Origin: Sphaerosporella brunnea
Lineage: Eukaryota > Ascomycota > Pezizomycetes > Pezizales > Pyronemataceae
Direction of reading: 5' to 3'
Length of the DNA: 64,000 bases
NCBI GenBank assembly: GCA_008704415.1
Contig: VXIS01000096.1
Span: forward strand, 1 to 64,000
The notes under the pieces were generated by a model that did no database searches, had not been told where the DNA came from, and saw nothing but the letters and a program-made list of their open reading frames with translations. Each line of letters begins with the position of its first letter. Position 1 is the stretch's first letter. Shown piece by piece: positions 34,398 to 43,738 of the stretch. The position numbers were made by a program, and so were the translations under genes.

Positions 34398-35824
34398 GCG
34401 GGTAGACTGTAGGGAGTGGGTGATCGTCTATGGTTCGCCAATCTCAACAAGTAAAAATGGGAAAGGATGGGCTCCAGTGTCACGATCACAATTTTTTACA
34501 GTGCTCCCTTTCAAATACCTCCTAAATAATCCACTTACTTACACATACAAATTTCTCTGAGATCTTAAGAATACCTTAGAAATTGGAAAAACCGCCGGAA
34601 CGTAGTACCATGCGTACTATACATAGTCCCTATCTACCGTAACTATTATTATACTTGATATTGCAGGTAGAGTACACTAGAGTACCACATGAAAAGGCTT
34701 TGTGGCGTGAGTTTCCCTCAAAAGTGGTCGAAATCCGTCTGCAACAAGGCGCGACCTTTCACTATAACGACCTCACCGGTCATCTGCTGTCAGCGTGGTG
34801 AAGGTCATACTTAGTACTATCGACGATACGAAGTTTTGGATATGTTATTCATTGCTCAGCGCTGAGTGATGTGAAGTGAAGTCTCACCTCACGTGACGTA
34901 ACCCTAAACCCTCCTTCCTACCTAACAACTAAGCACGGTAAATAGCTGGCAAAACAACCCGGAGCATAGATATCTATTCGTCAACCTCTAGTTATAGGTA
35001 ATGGGCTGAGCTTATTAGCAAAGATAGCTTCACAAAACTGCGCTCTAGATAGTAAATATAGAATAGAGTATTCGCTTCCTTGTCCGAGCTTTCTGATTGC
35101 CACATGGTGGACACGATAAGATACAGAAATGGCTTCAATGCAAATTGAACCCTGGGTGCCATTCATCTCACACTCAATGACCACCAAGTGTGGTTAAGTG
35201 CAATTGGATCACTTGCTAGCCTATACCCATACTCCACCGAAGCCAGACTCACACACACCTTCGACAACCACATTAACCGCCCGGAAATGCCAAGCCCGCA
35301 CACTTCGGCTTCATGATGTTTTTGTGGTGTGTGTGTGTCCGCTCTACCAGGCGAGGTAGAGTGTACGGTTTCGATTCAACACCTCATTTGCGCCCGCGAT
35401 TCGCCTGTTACCACACAGTATTAACCTCAGCCGATAGTCCTGACGGCTACTCGTCGGAATGAACGTTTAACGCCAGTTAGCAGAGCGGTAGCGCTTGCAG
35501 TGAGCTCCCCAATCGAGACGGAACGGAACTATCGTGCGAAGCGAGCGAGCGATAACTCCTGAGCGTGTGTGCGTATACCGATCGACCTAATCGCCGGTAA
35601 CTTGGACTCTTCCGGTGCCCCCGAGCTGGGCCGATTGTAGTGTGGGGATCATGGTTTTAGGCAGCAAAGAGACCATGTTCCTGAGGGTGAAATATCCCCG
35701 ACATCGAGGGCACAGCGAGGTTTGAGATCTTTCGGGCGTTAGAAGCGGGCGCGCATAGGGCGGAGGAATGCACATGGTAGTAGGTCGGTCGGGGAGGGAG
35801 CACGTCAAGTCGATATAGGGATCA
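34398..35824. other. Gene-poor region, no gene recognised
   Basis: A/T-rich in the left part, mixed in the right. No coding frame with recognisable motifs. A tRNA-like string at ~35475 lacks a T-arm and was rejected. Confidence 0.3.
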
Positions 35825-36532
35825 CTTTCACTGAAGGTTTTGGGTTTTCGATTCATTTTTTTCACTGATTTTCCTATTTTTCCTTTAAGGCACACCCGTT
35901 TGAAGACCTCTAAGGTCCAAGGGCAGCCTACCCCATCTACTCGACTATAACACATACCACTATCTGGTGAAATAGAGTTCCCGAGATCTCGGTTGTAACC
36001 GAGAAGGTGAATTCAGACGTCGGGCGCACAGAATCAATCGCTGGCGGCCACGATGATGGTGTTGACGCGCGGGTGCCGGCTATGAGCTCACCATCAAATA
36101 CCGCGGTGTCCAATCCTCTACAGCGTGCAATCCTTCACAGCATCACATCACTTTGCAAACCCCGGGCTGCAAACATCCGATCGCTGAACGCTACATAAAA
36201 TGCCGCGTGGATATCATGATGGGCGCGGCCGCACCGGCAATCAGAACCAAACCCCGGGCCAGCAGAGTGGGCAGCGTGAGGACCAAACCCCAAACCATCT
36301 AGGACCGCCGCCGCCGAGCTAGAGCGTGCCAGTGTGTTCTTGACGACCGGTTGCGCGACTTCCATTCGCTGTGGCAATTTTATATGTTTAAGCTTTCGCT
36401 TGGAAGCGAGATCTCGGGAACTCTATATTTCACCAGATAGTGATGTGTTAACTATAGTCGAGTAGATGGGGTATTTGTACTCTCTATGTCATGGCCGCAA
36501 GCGGCCGAATACATTATGATTAACAAAACAAA
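35825..36532 (+). mobile_element. LINE 3'-end fragment interrupted by a nested TIR element
   Basis: The two halves, ~35825-35928 and 36474-36532, join to give the LINE 3' module seen in inverse orientation at 38915-39060. That module runs CCTTTAAGGCACACCCG, GGGCAGCC, then GTACTCTCTATGTCATGGCCG and GAATACATTATGATTAA with an A-rich tail. The middle is the TIR element at 35929-36473. Only the non-coding end of the LINE is present. Confidence 0.6.
35929..36473. mobile_element. TA-flanked TIR element (545 bp) nested in LINE
   Basis: Terminal inverted repeats of about 60 bp: the left begins TACCCCATCTACTCGACTATA, and continues with TATCTGGTGAAATAGAG and CCCGAGATCTCG. The right is the inverse with small differences. 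The outermost TA is present at both ends. Comparison with the uninterrupted LINE copy supports a TA target site. No transposase frame. Confidence 0.72.
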
Positions 36533-36829
36533 CCGAAGCCAAAGCCAGACGTTGTTTTGAAAGGCACCGATGAGCGTTTTTACTATCACCCCTTTCAATC
36601 AGCAGCCCGGATTGGGCCTGTGGCATTGCCGAACGCAGCAGCAGCATACGTAATGCTCGGCTGCAAAATATCTGCGGAGCTATTTGTTGCAACACCAACA
36701 TAAGCACCCGTTTCACAGCTCTATTTATCTGCAGGGCCTGGCATATCCACCTGATCATTGCACTTGAAGGTTTTAGCGACATTTTTATGCTGCGAGATGC
36801 AGCGGATGTTCTCAAGCAATTAAGGTGTA

Positions 36830-37220
36830 ACCACACGTTCAGGCAGCTGGTAATAAAGCTCTAGATAGCTTCCGCCGCTGCCTTAGGGGGGACACTTTTC
36901 CACGCGCTACCTGCGACGCGTAGAGTCACCGCCTCCCCTCCTCCTCTACCAGTACCACCACCAGAATGCTCCACAGTGGCTGGCAAGCCCGTTGCCAAGC
37001 GTCTGGTAGCAGCAGGATAATCAATCTCATATTTCCGCTTGAACTCATTGAGGCTTCCAAACTCGTGTTTGACATTCTCATTACCGGGGAACGTGTTATA
37101 TTGTCCCAGCAAACGAAGACAGGTAGGCGTGTATCCGGCTGGAGGAATTGAGTCCTTAACGAAGGCCTTCTCTAGGAATTCGAGCGTGACGATGATAGCA
37201 TGGATCTCGGCAAGGGACTC
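36830..37220 (-). pseudogene. VPS28 (ESCRT-I) gene relic
   Basis: The minus-strand frame reads ESLAEIHAIIVTLEFLEKAF, then KDSIPPAGYTPTCLRLLGQY and FKRKYEIDYPAATRRL, ending in GLPATVEH. This is the coiled-coil/UBC-binding N-terminal region of VPS28, the ESCRT-I subunit for multivesicular-body sorting. A Gly-rich linker follows, then AEAI, an in-frame TAG and SFIT. In intact VPS28 the C-terminal four-helix domain starts with a motif of the type AEATQxFIT. The conserved domain is lost after that, and the N-terminal exon is absent. Decay by point mutation plus truncation is likely. The functional gene should be elsewhere. Confidence 0.6.
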
Positions 37221-37621
37221 GTGGAAGGTAAGAAAATGTTGGGACGTACGGGTAGAACATATTTAGGGAGTGAGATGCCGCTATGCGATAGCAAACGAAC
37301 GCTCTTGACTTGAGAGATGCACCTCATGCATAGTATGAGACCTGCTTCCCTCACTCGTCACAAAACCGACGTCTGAACACCTTGGCCCAGCTCGCGTGGG
37401 AACAAAATTGACGGCTCTTTGCTATATTAGGCCATGTCACTGTACAGTGTTAACAATGGTACAGCTAGACATTCCCATGCATTATGTTTTCCCCAGGGGC
37501 AAACGGATAATTGACGGATACAATGCAATCCAACACTCAAAGGACGAAGCTTCTCACACCTCAAATACCCAACTGATTACATCATTTTAAAAATCTCGCC
37601 AATCTCGCCGCAAAGCGTCTC
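37221..37621. other. Unassigned stretch between two gene relics
   Basis: No upstream VPS28 exon could be recognised here. Short frames only. Confidence 0.3.
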
Positions 37622-37641
37622 TCAACACACAGCCCACTTAC

Positions 37642-38164
37642 ATTGCTTGGGTAGCCACGAACATCGCACAGGGTAAAACTTAACAGGAAGCATAGGAGGC
37701 ATGATATGCCCGAATTCTTCAATATCTCTCCCCTCTGCACGCATAGGCGGGGATTCAGTGCGCTGAGATTTCGCAAGAAGCTCGCGCAGCATACCATCCA
37801 CGGTTTTCTTCAACGTATACGAGACTGCTCCATCCACCGGGAGGTGACCCACATACATTCGCCCATGTCCGCTTGTTGCACGCTATTGGGATCCCATCGC
37901 GTTCATGTCGGCAATAGCAATGCAGCATAGCTCACAACATGCTTTAGAAACCCCCATGACGCCCTTCCGTATGAAGGCCGAGTCGTAGAGGGAAAGGCCG
38001 TCCTGTAGCCGGCTCCGCTGGTCGTATCTCTCTGCCAACCAACCAACTCTTGACTTCCCATTCCGCAGCAGCCTTGCGATACACTACTCTAAGTGCTGGC
38101 CGAAGCCTCCTAATTGGGAGGATACGTCGGATTTCCGCCTCTTGAGATTGATCTGGATGGCCAT
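37642..38164 (-). pseudogene. Degraded deaminase-like gene fragment (tentative)
   Basis: One frame from ATG 38164 reads MAIQINLKRRKSDVSSQLGG onward, then LYDSAFIRKGVMGVSKACCELC, HGRMYVGHLPVDGAVSYTLK and SWLPKQ. It is broken by two TAG codons and ends at a consensus GTAAGT donor (first intron base 37641). The GVSKxCCxLC-type block followed by a GHGRxYxG block resembles fungal OTT_1508-type deaminase-like proteins, but this rests on motif recall. It may be a relic or an exon set with unresolved introns. Confidence 0.3.
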
Positions 38165-38244
38165 ATTGTTATATCAAGAAAAAAATGTTAACCACTAGCT
38201 GGTATGCTGCTGAGTCGTAGGGAAACTGCCACCTAGGGTTCGAG

Positions 38245-38362
38245 CAAGCGGCAATCTGTTTGTTTGTTTTGTCATATTTTATTCGGCCGCTTGCGGCCAT
38301 GACATATATAGGAGCAGAGGCAATGCTACCCCTAGGCTCAAAAGTCCTTCTGTGGAGCCTGC
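38245..38362 (-). mobile_element. LINE 3'-end fragment
   Basis: Short minus-strand copy of the LINE 3' module: CATGGCCGCAAGCGGCCGAATA, preceded by the block shared with 11356-11470 (AGCCTAGGGGTAGCATTGCC in LINE sense) and followed by an A-rich, K-poor end. No coding part. Confidence 0.5.
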
Positions 38363-38715
38363 AGCAAGCGGCAATCGTGAATGCCGCAACTTCTTCGGCT
38401 TCCGCGACCACGCTACCATAGGAGGAGTAGACAAGGAGGAGGAGGAGAAGGAGGAGGAGGAGGAGGCCTGAGCCGAAAGATGGGAAATGGCAAGTATTTA
38501 CCTTAACAGGGGACGGCCGTTTTGAAAATTGATCATCTGAGCCATATGGCCCTTATAATTCTGTGGCAACATAATTGGGGGTATTCAGATCGCGAAAATA
38601 TGGTACCCTATAGTGAAAAATGATAGTTGGCTCGCGATTTCCGGAATACGGGTCAAAATGCGGTATACAGGTGATACAGACAAAATATTTTATGCAGCTT
38701 AGGGGCTGTTTCTTT
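38363..38715. other. Spacer with GGA-type microsatellite
   Basis: Plus-strand GGA/GAG repeats at ~38430-38466. Otherwise unassigned. The 14-bp LINE target duplication starts just after, at 38716. Confidence 0.4.
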
Positions 38716-38729
38716 CAAAATATGGTACC

Positions 38730-39451
38730 TTTGTTTTTTTTTTTTTTTTTTTTTTTTTTTTGTTTTAATCATATTGCATTCGGCCGCTTGCGGCCATGGC
38801 ATATATAGAAAAGAGAGACTGTGCCACCCCTTAGGACACAAGATCCTACAGACGAGGCCTGCGGCTCTCTTAAGGAAAGAAAATCAAGGAAATCGCAACT
38901 CATATGTGTGTTTTATTTTGTTTTAATCATAATGTATTCGGCCTGCTTGCGGCCATGACATAGAGAGTACATGTAGACTGCCCTTAGGTCCCGAAGACCT
39001 ACAGTCGGGTGTGTCTTAAAAGGAAAGAAGACATAGGGAAATTAAGGAAAACTCGTAGCTGACATAGGAAAGAAGGTAAATCACACGTTGTCGTTAGAAT
39101 CTTGGCTTCTCGGGCCAGGTCCCAACCTTGGTGCCTGCTAGGAAATCCAGCACAGCCTTGGTACATAACAGGACCTTGATGGGGGTAGGGATCTTATTCC
39201 TCCCACCCCCTCTCTTTCCCTCATGCGTTGTGGCTTCACCAACCGCCTTCCACAGTACAACTTGCTCTTTACGCCATCTGGCACAGAACTTAAAAAGGTG
39301 TTCTCTTGTCTGTTGCGGCGCCTTCTTGCAGAACCAGCACTTGTCGTCTACCCTCCTATTCGTTCACATCAAGTAGGGGCCTGTGGGGGCTTTGTTCAGC
39401 CTAAGCTGGTAGAGAGGCAAGGGCTGTTGGAGCTTTGGCCGCGGGGTTGAG
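38730..39451 (-). mobile_element. LINE insertion with poly(A) tail and 14-bp target duplication
   Basis: Flanked by exact CAAAATATGGTACC copies (38716-38729 and 39452-39465). On the minus strand it starts with a 5'-truncated reverse-transcriptase C-terminus (KCWFCKKAPQQTREHLFKFC, a C-x2-C-x9-H-x4-C knuckle, then ARWRKEQVVLWKAV), with at least one in-frame stop. It continues through two successive 3' UTR modules (~39060-38915 and ~38905-38762) and ends in about 28 A. Truncation, poly(A) and a 14-bp duplication are the classic outcome of target-primed reverse transcription. Confidence 0.8.
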
Positions 39452-39746
39452 CAAAATATGGTACCATATACAGGGTGAAAATACCAGCCCCACACCCACA
39501 ACCCACCCCAACCGCCAATCCCGTCAGAACCAAATTCGAAGGCAGCAACGGGGGAGACGCCGAGTGCGCTGCACCATCACCACATCTAGGGATCTAGGAG
39601 GAGACGCGGAGTCAACAGCAGACCTCGCACCGGTACATCGCTGTCAGCCTGAGGGAGGGCCGGAGCAACCTCAGACGTCCGTCGCCAGAGACACCTGTAG
39701 AAGGCGTCTATCGCTAAAGAAGGCACGCCCGAGGCCGCAGCTCACC

Positions 39747-40058
39747 ATGCCTCGAATTAGTTTGAAGCGGAGAATGATCATTCGTTACCTTCACACCCAA
39801 GAGGCAGAGTGGGAAGGAAAGGGAGCGCTGCAGCTCTCAACAGTGCTTGATGCCGCTGCGGAGAACTCGACAAGCATATTAGGGGAATCTATGGCAGCGG
39901 TGATGCTTGCAACAGGTGCATTCTCAGGCAACCTCATAGGCAGTACACTTGGATCGGTCTCAAGCATCGAGTCACTGGAAATCACTCTATCCTTTACCCC
40001 CATCATTCTTGGACGCTATATTGTGATGATTCCGGGTGTCAAAATGTTGATAAAATAA
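39747..40058 (+). CDS. Unrecognised short ORF in repeat region
   Basis: 103 residues from ATG 39747 (MPRISLKRRMIIRYLHTQEA), with a basic start and a Gly/Ser/Leu-rich, partly hydrophobic rest. The open frame extends upstream to 39435. Not recognised. It sits between LINE sequence and another unrecognised ORF on the opposite strand, so it may belong to a transposable element or be spurious. Confidence 0.2.
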   Translation: MPRISLKRRMIIRYLHTQEAEWEGKGALQLSTVLDAAAENSTSILGESMAAVMLATGAFSGNLIGSTLGSVSSIESLEITLSFTPIILGRYIVMIPGVKMLIK

Positions 40059-40256
40059 ATGGGGTATTCAGAACGGCACGTATCCGGGACTTGTAGTGTA
40101 CATTATCCTGTACTCCATATAAGGATGGGTGATGGTTAGTGAGCAAAACAATTACCGTATTAACGTGGACATAGGGCGGGCAGGACTATAAGGCAAGGGG
40201 AAAGAAAAAAGCGCAAAACCTGCTCCAATCGATCGTCTCCTGCGTGCTCCTTAACC

Positions 40257-41030
40257 TCATCGCTCGAAGCTCTCCTCCAGCAAGCGCAGCAAAGTGGGCC
40301 CACTATCCTCACTTAAAAGTCCATCACCGGTTCGCCTCATACCACGCTGAGCCCCCGGTGCTAGGTTACAATTTAATCCCCCTTCGCTGCCAGTGCCTGT
40401 GCAATCGTCTATCTCCACAGCGATGTCCTCCAGCTCCTTGATGTGGAGCAGCTCATCCTGCGAACCATCAGGAGAAAGAACACTCCCTGTGTCGAGAAAT
40501 GACTTTTTAATCATCTTTGAACGCTCAGCATGCAGTTTCTCCATGCTTTGCCAACACACCAAGTCATCAGGATGCGCATTATCATCGGTGTCCCACTCCC
40601 TGGCATTTTCTGCAAACTCCAAAGCCTCCAAAGAATCCTCCCAGTTGGTCGCTTTTTGCTTCTTCGGTCTCTCTACCCCTCGTCCGGAGTGATCCCATCA
40701 CTTCCGCTTCTTCTTCTCAGGGCGCAGGTTCACTATCTCCGGACGGTTTCTTGTAGTGGGGCAAAGCAGGGGGAAATCCGGGTCCTCCACATCGACTATT
40801 GCTTGTGGGTCTCTAGGTAAATGCCTTCGACGGTTGTGGCCAGCGGCTCGTGCCTTTGTCTGGGCGGATGTACTCCTCTGTACACCGGGTTCTTTATTCT
40901 TGCGTGACGCTCCACCGGTCGGGGGTTCATCCTCCTCCTCTGTTGAGTCGTCCTCCTCCTGCTCCTCCTGATCCTGCTCCTCCGTCTCGGCTCCTAGCGT
41001 CCCTTTCGCTCAGTCGGGGCATCGCCGGTA
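40257..41030 (-). pseudogene. Unrecognised acidic-protein gene fragment, probably broken
   Basis: Two adjacent minus-strand frames look coding. The first (~41000-40700) is acidic then basic (EEQEEDDSTEEEDEPPTGG, then RDPQAIVDVEDPDFPLLCPT) and ends in RPEKKKRK followed by a stop. The second (40685-40257) includes NWEDSLEALEFAENAREWDT and LLHIKELEDIAVEIDDC and ends at 40257. They may be exons or a single frame split by a nonsense change. No family recognised. A TIR element begins 44 bp upstream. Confidence 0.3.
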
Positions 41031-41073
41031 GCATTTTGTTGGTTGTTGTCACCGTCGGAGCTGGAGCTCGAGG

Positions 41074-41349
41074 TACTCGCCGAATTTTTAAGTATCCGGA
41101 CACCCCGGTGACGGAAACCCCAGCCCACGCGCGCCCCACCAAAAAAGCTACACCGAGGATAATATCGTGAGGAAAAAGCGAAAGCTCCACTTCTTTGTGC
41201 CCAAAGGCTCGAGGGGGCTCTCGGCCTAAATTTGAGCTCAAGAACAGATTTTTTGGGTAAAAGAGAGTGAAGAAATCGATTTTTCATTGCATAGTTGGGT
41301 TGTCGGACAGGGTTTCTGAGTGTCCGGATACTTAAAAATCCGGCGAGTA
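41074..41349. mobile_element. TA-flanked MITE (276 bp)
   Basis: The left end TACTCGCCGAATTTTTAAGT, continuing ATCCGGACACC, pairs with the inverse right end (GTGTCCGGATACTTAAAAAT, then CCGGCGAGTA). The inverted repeats of about 31 bp have two or three mismatches. TA is present at both tips. Non-coding. Confidence 0.7.
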
Positions 41350-41373
41350 GGAGTGGTGACGTCGCGCAACATG

Positions 41374-41860
41374 ATATGGTGCAAGGCGCTTTAAACCTGG
41401 ACCTTCGCTGGTTTGGGGTTACACGGTTGAAACTAGAGGGGCGCCAACCTTTAGAGAGCAGAACAACCAGAAAAATAGTTTGTAAAAGCACCATACGATT
41501 AAAGAGAAAGATGTTCTGAGCAAGTCTACGATCTCCGATTTGAATTTGGTCTTGTGGAGGTGGAGAACTAAGGGTATGAATGTGCGAACTGCGAGTGATT
41601 GAGCGAGACCCACCAAAATCCTTAGAGTGTCGGCCACTTACTGGGGGTAACGTCTGGGAATTTCATACTCTTACTTCTCCACCACCAAATTGAAATCGGA
41701 GAGCACGAACTTGTTTGGAACATACTTCCCTTTAATCGTATCGTGCTTTTATGAACTATTTTTCTGGTTGTTCTGCTCTCTAAAGGTCGGCGCCCCTCTA
41801 GTTTCAAACGTGTAACCCCAAACCAGCGAAGGTCCAGGTTTAAAGCGCCTTGCACCATAT
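41374..41860. repeat. Large foldback: inverted arms of ~200 bp
   Basis: Bases 41374-~41579 and ~41662-41860 are inverse copies with scattered mismatches and small indels. Outer ends read ATATGGTGCAAGGCGCTTTA and its inverse. The central ~80 bp is unique. Either a foldback transposon or two inverted insertions of one repeat. No coding frame recognised. Confidence 0.65.
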
Positions 41861-41884
41861 ATCTGAGAACCCTAACCCCCCGCA

Positions 41885-42126
41885 CTGACAACTGAAGAAA
41901 GTGGAGATGTCGCCGAAGCGGAAGACCTACAGCGCTACATCCACTCGCTCCCGCCATCGGAATCACAGCCAAACTCCCAACAAACTGCTGAAAGCGGAAT
42001 CTACGAACCGGAAGCACGTCGAGCTCAGGAACAGAGATGGCCTCGAGTATCTGGTCCAAAGAGAATCCAAATTCTTAAAGAGGGCATGGCTCCAATCTGA
42101 AATGCCCAGGCCGCGCGACCTCCTGT

Positions 42127-42161
<35 letters not shown>
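41885..42161 (+). other. Coding-like fragment ending in poly(A): possible retroposed sequence
   Basis: An open frame (41885-42100, TGA stop) reads LTTEESGDVAEAEDLQRYIH, then SLPPSESQPNSQQTAESG and RVSGPKRIQILKEGMAPI. It is followed by ~30 bases and then 31 A (42131-42161). Directly after the A run the DDE transposase relic resumes. Structure suggests insertion of an incomplete reverse transcript into the transposase copy. The source family is unrecognised and no target duplication was found. Confidence 0.4.
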
Positions 42162-42164
<3 letters not shown>

Positions 42165-42564
42165 CCGGCTATCCTATCTGCACAGCCAGATTTCAAGGGA
42201 CAGCGGAGCCGGATCGAAGAAGCGGTAGAGGACGCGGGACATCTCATTATGTTCTATCCAAAATATCATTGTGAAATAGAATATTACTGGGGCGCTTGCA
42301 AGCACTATGCCCGCATGCACTGCACATATACTCTCCCCAGTATTCCACCCTCCCGCATCGTGCACTTAAAATTCACATTAACATCTCTCAGGACTCCGCG
42401 AGGTTCCAGAAGCGTTGGAATCCGTTAAGTATTGGAGACGCACCCGGCGCATCATCCAAGCCTACCGGGACGGGGCCACGTTTGGCGACAAGCTGTGTAA
42501 GGAACGGGTGTACAAGAATCATCGGCGAGTCTCACAGAGGCAGCCTGAGGCGGACCTTGGTTGA
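42165..42564 (+). pseudogene. DDE transposase relic, C-terminal end
   Basis: Starts in frame with ILSAQPDFKGQRSRIEEAVE and LIMFYPKYHCEIEYYWGACK, closely parallel to the relic at 8085-8474. Residues around the catalytic Glu are deleted (NxI missing). After a frameshift near 42400 the tail continues EVPEALESVKYWRRTRRIIQ, then AYRDG, and ends at TGA 42564. This is the C-terminus missing from the 8-kb copy. Non-functional. Confidence 0.62.
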
Positions 42565-42803
42565 GGCAGCCGCGGGGGGCAATTTTATTGTGGAAATATA
42601 ATCATTCAGGGTCCCCACCACCTCGCGTTTTTTATTGCTCAGGGTCCCCACCACTTCGCACGCTTCTATCACCGCTTCGACCACTTTCTGCGTCGTCCGC
42701 ACGCTGTTGAAGTCGGGGAAATCTCGACCGGGCTGCGGCTTAATAGCCGCCTGCATCATACTTGATCAGTGCTGATCGTGACCATACACAATACCGGTAC
42801 AAC

Positions 42804-43139
42804 CAGTGTTCCTAATAGCCAGCCCGCCCGTTGGGCTGATCGAAATGACGGGCGGGCTGTTTGGGCTGCAGCCCACGCCGGGCTGGCTGGCGGGCTTCCA
42901 GCGGATGCAGGGGTCATGCGCTACGGGGAATGGAGCAACAGCTACACAGAAACACTCTTCAGTTTACGACGTAACTAGGTCAAACTGATGGTTGCATGAC
43001 AGGTTCACCTCAGTCGAAAGTGCTTGGCAGCCCGACAGCCCGCCAGCCAGCCCGTCGTGATTTTGAGACAGCCGGGCTGTTGCCTTTTGGCAGCCCGCCC
43101 GCACAGCCGGGCTTTTTGGGCCGGCTATTAGGAACACTG
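42804..43139. mobile_element. hAT-type MITE, copy B (336 bp)
   Basis: Ends CAGTGTTCCTAATAGCC and GGCTATTAGGAACACTG are perfect inverse complements. It is flanked by exact 8-bp repeats GGTACAAC (42796-42803 and 43140-43147). The interior is closely similar to copy A at 21647, including the GC-rich GCCCGCC blocks and the TTGCATGACAGGTTCACC core. It keeps an extra GC-rich segment that copy A lacks. Confidence 0.9.
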
Positions 43140-43305
43140 GGTACAACAACCTTCGTTTTCGTCAGTTCGTCGATGATACCTCCTTTCGTACGGAATCTCG
43201 ATACTGTAGATGGATGTGTATTCGAACAGACTCGGCTTTACTCTAATTTAATGCATAAGTCCTTGAGAATGCCGTTTTTGAAAAGGTCGTCGATATGCTT
43301 ATAAC

Positions 43306-43730
43306 CAGTGTTCTCAACAGCCAGCCCGCCCGGCCGGCTGCGTTGGGCGGATGTGGGCTGATCAGAAAGCCCGCCCGGCTGTTTGGGCTGCAGCCCACAA
43401 TGACGACAAATACGACCACCGTGATGTAAACTACTGCTATGAAATGAAAAGTACATAAAGATGTTCGCCGTGTAAAATGGTGTCTAGGAGGAGATCACTA
43501 GATAGGAGTTTAGTATAACATCACAGATCTTGATAAGTCTATCGGCGCCGATTCAACCCCGCCACTTGCAGTGGCGGGTCTTCACCGGAGATCACTCAAA
43601 GCTCTGGCAGCCGGGCTGGCCCGAAAGCAGGCTGGGCCGTTTGGGCTGATGCAAAAAGCCCGCCAGGCTGGCTGCTTAAAGCAGCCGGCCCAGCCCGCCC
43701 GGCTGTTTGGGCTGGCTACTGAGAACACTG
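43306..43730. mobile_element. hAT-type MITE, copy C (425 bp, divergent)
   Basis: Ends CAGTGTTCTCAACAGCC and GGCTACTGAGAACACTG, flanked by exact 8-bp repeats CTTATAAC (43298-43305 and 43731-43738). The GC-rich GCCCGCC/GGGCTG subterminal blocks relate it to copies A and B, while the core is different. It lies only 158 bp from the duplication of copy B. Non-coding. Confidence 0.88.
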
Positions 43731-43738
43731 CTTATAAC

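Noticed and set aside
35469..35530. tRNA-like string (TTAGCAGAGCGGTAGCGC) resembling a D-arm
   Set aside because: No matching T-arm, anticodon stem or acceptor stem can be drawn; not a tRNA.
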